From: Cryphonectria parasitica EP155
Lineage: Eukaryota > Ascomycota > Sordariomycetes > Diaporthales > Cryphonectriaceae
DNA length: 64,000 bases
Reading direction: 5' to 3'
NCBI RefSeq assembly: GCF_011745365.1
Contig: NW_024468915.1
Location: 1,094,653-1,158,652, forward strand
This document shows, piece by piece, positions 59,730 to 64,000 of this stretch (within the stretch, counting starts at the first letter, position 1; each line of letters begins with the position of its first letter). Made by a program: the position numbers and the translations under genes. The notes below the pieces were generated by a model that worked only from the letters and a program-made list of their open reading frames with translations, did no database searches and had not been told where the DNA came from.

Positions 59730-60863
59730 AATGTAATAGCTGCTACGGGGGAAAGGCGGCCAAAGTGAAAAAGGGGGAGCAGCGCGTCACCTTTTTTTCC
59801 TTTTTCCACCCCTTTGTTTCTTTTAACTTATTCCTTCACCATCATTTGGTTGAGCATGTTTGGGGTCGATATCGCATTGTTTGGGATCTAGACCAAGGTT
59901 TTTTTTCTTCTTTTTGGAATACTCCGGCCCAGGCCTCAAACCAACATCTGCTTGATCTGTCCTTCCTTTGTTCTTATATCAAATTCCTTCGTCACATATA
60001 TAACCCACCCCCAACGATTGCGATGAATATGTGTGTTACTTTGTTCTGTTTTTTTTTCCTTGCGGGAGGATGGGGCTCGACCATTTAACCTATATTAAAC
60101 AACCCCCCCTTCCTTTTCCATCTCCCCATCCCCGGGGGCATCTCTTCAGCCCCATATACCACGGGGGTGGGGGAGAAAAAAAGATGCTGGGTCGAGAGAG
60201 GAGAGAAGAGTTGCATGGGTTGGGCTTGCTAGAGAAAGTGGACAGGATTGTTGTTGGCGGTGATGTTGTAAAGGTAGAGAGGAGTGATACAGCGAGCGTG
60301 TGTGATATGACACGGACCTTGCACATATAATCTTGGGCTAGAATTGCAATACACTTTCTCCAAAAGTTCCCAATACATAATTATTACCTATGTCATATGT
60401 CCCTTGGCAAATGAAAAAAAAAAAAAAAAAGCAGTAAAAACAAGATACATTCTTCGGGGTGTTTGAAGTTTAGTTTCGGGTATGGGAAGAGTTCATCCGA
60501 AGTCAAGATCTTCGAGCAACCAACGTTCCGTACGTTTGTTCGTGTTTCGGACTTGCTCATGGCCTTGTCACAAGATTCAGCGCTAGGAATGTTGGTTCAT
60601 GGTTGATTAAATTGATGCCGAGATGCCTCATGTTCTTTTTTGAATTAATACACTACTATGTTCGCCAAGCATGCATCCCCTTGGCCGCAGGGGATTTTCT
60701 ATACGAAGCAGGCCAACAAGATCACGTTATCTGTTACGCGTTCCTCAAGAGTCTGTGGGGGGGGGGGGGGGGCCTGTCTGTTGCGCACCATCTGTGTACT
60801 GTCTCGGCGTCTGAGAGAGGGAAAACTTTGAACAAAAACAGCTGGCGTTGACCCAACCCCATC
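59730..60863. other. Intergenic, 1.1 kb, convergent 3' flanks
   Basis: Between the Flc/TRP-like and PRP5 stop codons. T-rich patches, an A run at about 60413-60430 and a 16-G run at 60757 are present. No gene is seen. Confidence 0.6.
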
Positions 60864-63800
60864 TTAAGTAATCGTGTATCTTCCACTCGCCGGCGCACGA
60901 CTCTCTGCGTCCGCCGCAGCGATTGTGCCCTCCTTGAGTAGCCGTGTAAGCTCCGTAAGCGCGTTGCTGACGACCACCTCTGTGTCGCCCTCGATGAGGA
61001 TGTAGAGCTTCGGCTCTTGGCCCTGAGCAGGCTCCTTGCCCGCTGCGTAGAAGTTGCCCTTGGTGGTGATGGATGTGCCAGTCGCCTCCAGGATCTTGGC
61101 CACGTTGGTCCTGTTCGTGACCGCCCACCTGGCCTTTTGCGGGAAATCGTTGATCTCAAGCGTGGCGTGGAATGCGCCGGCATCTGGACCCTTGTTGTCG
61201 ATCGGCTGGCCAGGTCGCAGCTGGCCGGCGCGTGCAAGACGTGCGTTGATGTCGTTGACGGCCTGCGCCGCTTTGTCAAGGGCACCGCCCTTCGCAGCCC
61301 CTGCCTTGATGACGTCGGGGGCAGGAGCCTTGCCATCTTCGGCCTTGGCCGCGTCGCGGGACACGATGGCCGAGACTGCTGACTGGATCGCATTCGCCGC
61401 CTTGTTCTTCTTCTCATCGTTCGCAGGCGCTTCCTCCTTCTCGTCGTCTTCCTCACCTTCGGCCTTGTGCGTCTTGCGCTCGCGCACACGTGCCGCCTCA
61501 CGCTCCTTGTCCAGACGCTCCAGACCTTTGCCGCCAAAGCCAGATTGATCCTTCGCTTTGCCGGCTTTGACCTTTTCTCTCCAGGCCTTGCGCATCTGGT
61601 CAAGCCGCTCAGGGACAGGCTGACCACTCTGCTCCAATGCCTTTGCAATGCCCGGCGCGCAGTTCTCTTGCTCCTCCGTGACAAAGGTCACGGCGGTACC
61701 TGTATTACCGGCCCGACCAGTGCGACCAGCACGGTGGACATAGTCTTCCAGATGATTCGGCGCATCGTAGTTGACCACAAGCTTGAGCTGTTTGACGTCA
61801 AGACCACGGGCTGCTACCGAGGTGGCGATCATGACAGGGCAGACTCCGCTCTTGAAGTCTGAAATTGTCGAGTCTCGATCGACCTGGTCTTTGCCGCCGT
61901 GTATGGACATGCAGCCATAACCTTTGCGCAGAAGCTCACGGAGTAGGTCGTCTGCCTTTTCTTGTCGCTCAACAAAGATCAAGGCGCGTACATCATCGTC
62001 GTCCTTGTATAGTTCTCCAAGAAGCTCCAATAGGCGCAGGAACTTGTCCTTCTCATCTCGAACCTCCACAATCTGAGTGATCTCAGGAGCTACGACACTC
62101 TTGCCGCCAACGGTGATCTCCACAGGGTTCTTCAGGACCTTTTTTACCAAAGCGTCAATAATGCGCGGCATGGTCGCAGAGAAGAGAACAGTCTGGCGAT
62201 CAGGTCGCACGTTGGCAAAGATCTTCATCACCTGAGGTTCAAAGCCCATGTCGAACATACGGTCAGCCTCGTCCAGAACAATGTACGTTGTGCGCTTGAG
62301 GTTCACGACTCGGCCTTGGTTGGCTGCCAAAAGGTCGATGAACCGACCAGTCGTCGCAACGACGATGTCGGCTCCCGCTTTGAGCAGGGCTATCTGGTCC
62401 TTGATTGGAGGTCCGCCATACGCACAAACAGCACGCAGATTCAGCGCCGAGAGGAATGGTTTGCAGTCTCGGAAAATCTGTGTCGCAAGCTCCCGAGTCG
62501 GCGTGAGAATCAGACCAATCGGCCCATCATCTTTGACCGGGTCTTGGTCTTTGATGTGGCGGAACATGGGGAGCAGGAAAGCCATAGTCTTGCCAGATCC
62601 TGTCTTGGCGACGCCGATGACATCCCGACCAGACATGATGACTGGCAGAGCCTGCATCTGAATGGGGGTTGGCTTTTCGTACCCCAGATTATCAACGACA
62701 TTCAGGAGAGGCTGGGTCAAGCCGCAGTGGGACCACTTCTGAACCGGCTTTGGCACGTCCTTGCCCGAAACCTTGATGCCATCTAAGTCTAGACGGAGTT
62801 CCTGGACCTCGGCATCCGTCATCTGACTGAGCTCGTAGGGCTCGAACCAAAAGTTCTTCCTGATGGTGTTGAGCTCAATCTTGCTGTAGTCAATGGCGGG
62901 GATATCCTTTTTCTTCTTCTTTGCGGCAATAGCGAGAATCGAGCCAGGGTTATCGTCCCCCTTGTCCATGTAGTCAAATTCGTCGTCCGAGAAGTAGACC
63001 TCTGGTTCCTTTGTCTGGGCATCCATGATCTTCTTGCGACCACTCGCCTTGGTGGCGGGCTGGTCTTCAAGCCCTCCCATGAAGGCATCCAAGGGGTCAA
63101 CGTCTTCTTCATCAACATCCATGGGTTCAACATCCGCTCCGACCTCAGCTGCGGCCGGCAGGTCAGGCTCGGGCGCCTGCCCGTTTGTATCGGGGGCGGC
63201 GGGCTTCTCCTCCTCTGCCTCGTCAACCTGCATGGCCATGCTCTGCTGCAATATCCTCTCTTCGCGTCGCTCATGAGCTGCTCGAGCAGCAGCCGCCGCC
63301 TCCTCCTCCGTGCCGGCAAAGTTGTCACCGTCCAAATCGGATTCGTCCTCTTCGTTAGCAAAGGGTGCAGCATCCGCCTCTTCCAAAGATAAGTCAGGAA
63401 GTTTTGCTAACTTGCGCTTCGACGTTTCCTCATCGTCCAACACCAACTTCCGCTTGGCCGCTGGTTTGTCGCCGTCGAGACCTGTCTTCTGAAACCCGAA
63501 CCTGCTGATTGCACTGCCGGTGCGTAGCGTAGATGCTACATGTCCTCTGTCAGTATGTGATTTCACGTATGCCAAAGATGGGCGCTGAGCGGCCAGCTGG
63601 AGAGGGTACTCACCTGCTGAGGCGGTGCTCTTGACTGGTTTCTCAGAAGATGGTGTTGGGGCACCTGGGATAGCGCCTAGAGCCGCGGGAGAATGGTGGC
63701 GAGCCGCCGACTTCTTCGCAATGGCCTTGGGGTCGAATTTGCCCGTATAAGACACAGTCGGAGACGCCTCCTGGCTCTCTTGCGGCGTGCTTGGAGAGGC

Positions 63801-64000
63801 AACAGCAGGGGTGGCCAGAGGCGAGGGTATGGCAGTCGGAGTACCGCTGGCCCTGCCGTCCATCTCGGCGAGAAGTTTGCGTGTGCTGCTAGCATCTGTA
63901 TCCTTGGTGGCCTGCTTTGATGTGAGGGTCTTCTTTTTCCAAGCCTCAAGTTTAGCAAGTCGTTCGGCTTGTTTGTCACTCTGTGCTTGAGCTTGGGTTT
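60864..64000 (-). CDS. PRP5: DEAD-box RNA helicase Prp5 (5' end beyond window)
   Basis: Exons >64000-63614 and 63535-60864. The 78-nt intron is a multiple of three and has clean GTGAGT and TAG signals. The frame stays open upstream of the Met at 63863 with family-like sequence ([14 protein letters not shown]), so the true start lies outside. The N-terminal half is charged and carries [11 protein letters not shown], the DPLDAFM motif typical of Prp5. Helicase motifs are all present: [10 protein letters not shown] (Q), AKTGSGKT (I), PTRELA (Ia), DEAD (II), SAT (III), [10 protein letters not shown] (V) and [10 protein letters not shown] (VI). A long C-terminal extension follows. Prp5 remodels U2 snRNP and proofreads the branch site during prespliceosome assembly. 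Confidence 0.95.
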   Translation of the reverse strand, partial: TQAQAQSDKQAERLAKLEAWKKKTLTSKQATKDTDASSTRKLLAEMDGRASGTPTAIPSPLATPAVASPSTPQESQEASPTVSYTGKFDPKAIAKKSAARHHSPAALGAIPGAPTPSSEKPVKSTASAGEYPLQLAAQRPSLAYVKSHTDRGHVASTLRTGSAISRFGFQKTGLDGDKPAAKRKLVLDDEETSKRKLAKLPDLSLEEADAAPFANEEDESDLDGDNFAGTEEEAAAAARAAHERREERILQQSMAMQVDEAEEEKPAAPDTNGQAPEPDLPAAAEVGADVEPMDVDEEDVDPLDAFMGGLEDQPATKASGRKKIMDAQTKEPEVYFSDDEFDYMDKGDDNPGSILAIAAKKKKKDIPAIDYSKIELNTIRKNFWFEPYELSQMTDAEVQELRLDLDGIKVSGKDVPKPVQKWSHCGLTQPLLNVVDNLGYEKPTPIQMQALPVIMSGRDVIGVAKTGSGKTMAFLLPMFRHIKDQDPVKDDGPIGLILTPTRELATQIFRDCKPFLSALNLRAVCAYGGPPIKDQIALLKAGADIVVATTGRFIDLLAANQGRVVNLKRTTYIVLDEADRMFDMGFEPQVMKIFANVRPDRQTVLFSATMPRIIDALVKKVLKNPVEITVGGKSVVAPEITQIVEVRDEKDKFLRLLELLGELYKDDDDVRALIFVERQEKADDLLRELLRKGYGCMSIHGGKDQVDRDSTISDFKSGVCPVMIATSVAARGLDVKQLKLVVNYDAPNHLEDYVHRAGRTGRAGNTGTAVTFVTEEQENCAPGIAKALEQSGQPVPERLDQMRKAWREKVKAGKAKDQSGFGGKGLERLDKEREAARVRERKTHKAEGEEDDEKEEAPANDEKKNKAANAIQSAVSAIVSRDAAKAEDGKAPAPDVIKAGAAKGGALDKAAQAVNDINARLARAGQLRPGQPIDNKGPDAGAFHATLEINDFPQKARWAVTNRTNVAKILEATGTSITTKGNFYAAGKEPAQGQEPKLYILIEGDTEVVVSNALTELTRLLKEGTIAAADAESRAPASGRYTIT

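Noticed and set aside
60734..61684. A 316-codon Arg/Ser-rich frame on the minus strand
   Set aside because: It lies out of frame within the Prp5 C-terminal coding region and has only low-complexity sequence.
1..64000. Bacterial-style systems (operons, CRISPR, insertion sequences, toxin-antitoxin)
   Set aside because: The window is eukaryotic fungal DNA with spliceosomal introns; no such elements are seen.

Overview
This window is nuclear DNA from a filamentous ascomycete (Pezizomycotina; probably a Sordariomycete, judged from gene content and style only). The genes have short GT-AG introns, mostly 55-150 nt, with C/G-biased third codon positions. They are separated by CT-rich, homopolymer-rich intergenic DNA. 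There are no operons, ribosome-binding sites or CRISPR arrays, and I found no convincing tRNA, rRNA or transposase. I modelled 20 protein-coding genes. The first and the last run off the window ends.

Left part (1-13.5 kb): the 3' part of a FYVE/RING ubiquitin ligase of the Pib1 type (+); an Aro8-like aromatic aminotransferase with a mitochondrial-looking N-terminus (+); a full-length ABCB (Pmd1/MDR-type) transporter in eight exons (+); and a CYP52-like cytochrome P450 (-). About 3 kb without a recognisable gene follows.

Middle (16.5-40.3 kb) is dense housekeeping: tubulin cofactor A (+), THO complex subunit 7 (-), elongin-A (+), the ubiquitin-like modifier RUB1/NEDD8 in four tiny exons (-), prohibitin-2 (-), the cleavage factor Rna15/CstF64 (+), a CorA/Mnr2 magnesium transporter (-), a patatin-like protein whose predicted nucleophile position is Ala (-), Leo1 of the Paf1 complex (-), a MOB-family kinase activator (+) and HapC/NF-YB of the CCAAT-binding complex (-).

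Right part (40.3-64 kb): a gene-poor 4.5 kb stretch; prefoldin subunit 2 (-) and the cytochrome oxidase assembly factor Cmc2 (+), divergent across 289 bp; a TMEM14-family membrane protein whose first coding exon is only the ATG (-); a large C2H2 zinc-finger regulator with polyglutamine (+); a 4.7 kb gene-free stretch; an Flc/TRP-like membrane protein (+); and the 5'-truncated DEAD-box splicing helicase Prp5 (-).

Most neighbours look functionally unrelated, as is usual in fungi. Three loose themes exist: nuclear mRNA biogenesis (THO7, elongin-A, Rna15, Leo1, Prp5), tubulin folding (cofactor A, prefoldin 2), and cullin ligase biology (elongin-A beside RUB1). I see no clear new multi-gene system. 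The most interesting items are the patatin protein lacking its catalytic residues, the cryptic micro-exon genes, the charged insert in the ABC transporter, and the unusually many long G/C homopolymers between genes.
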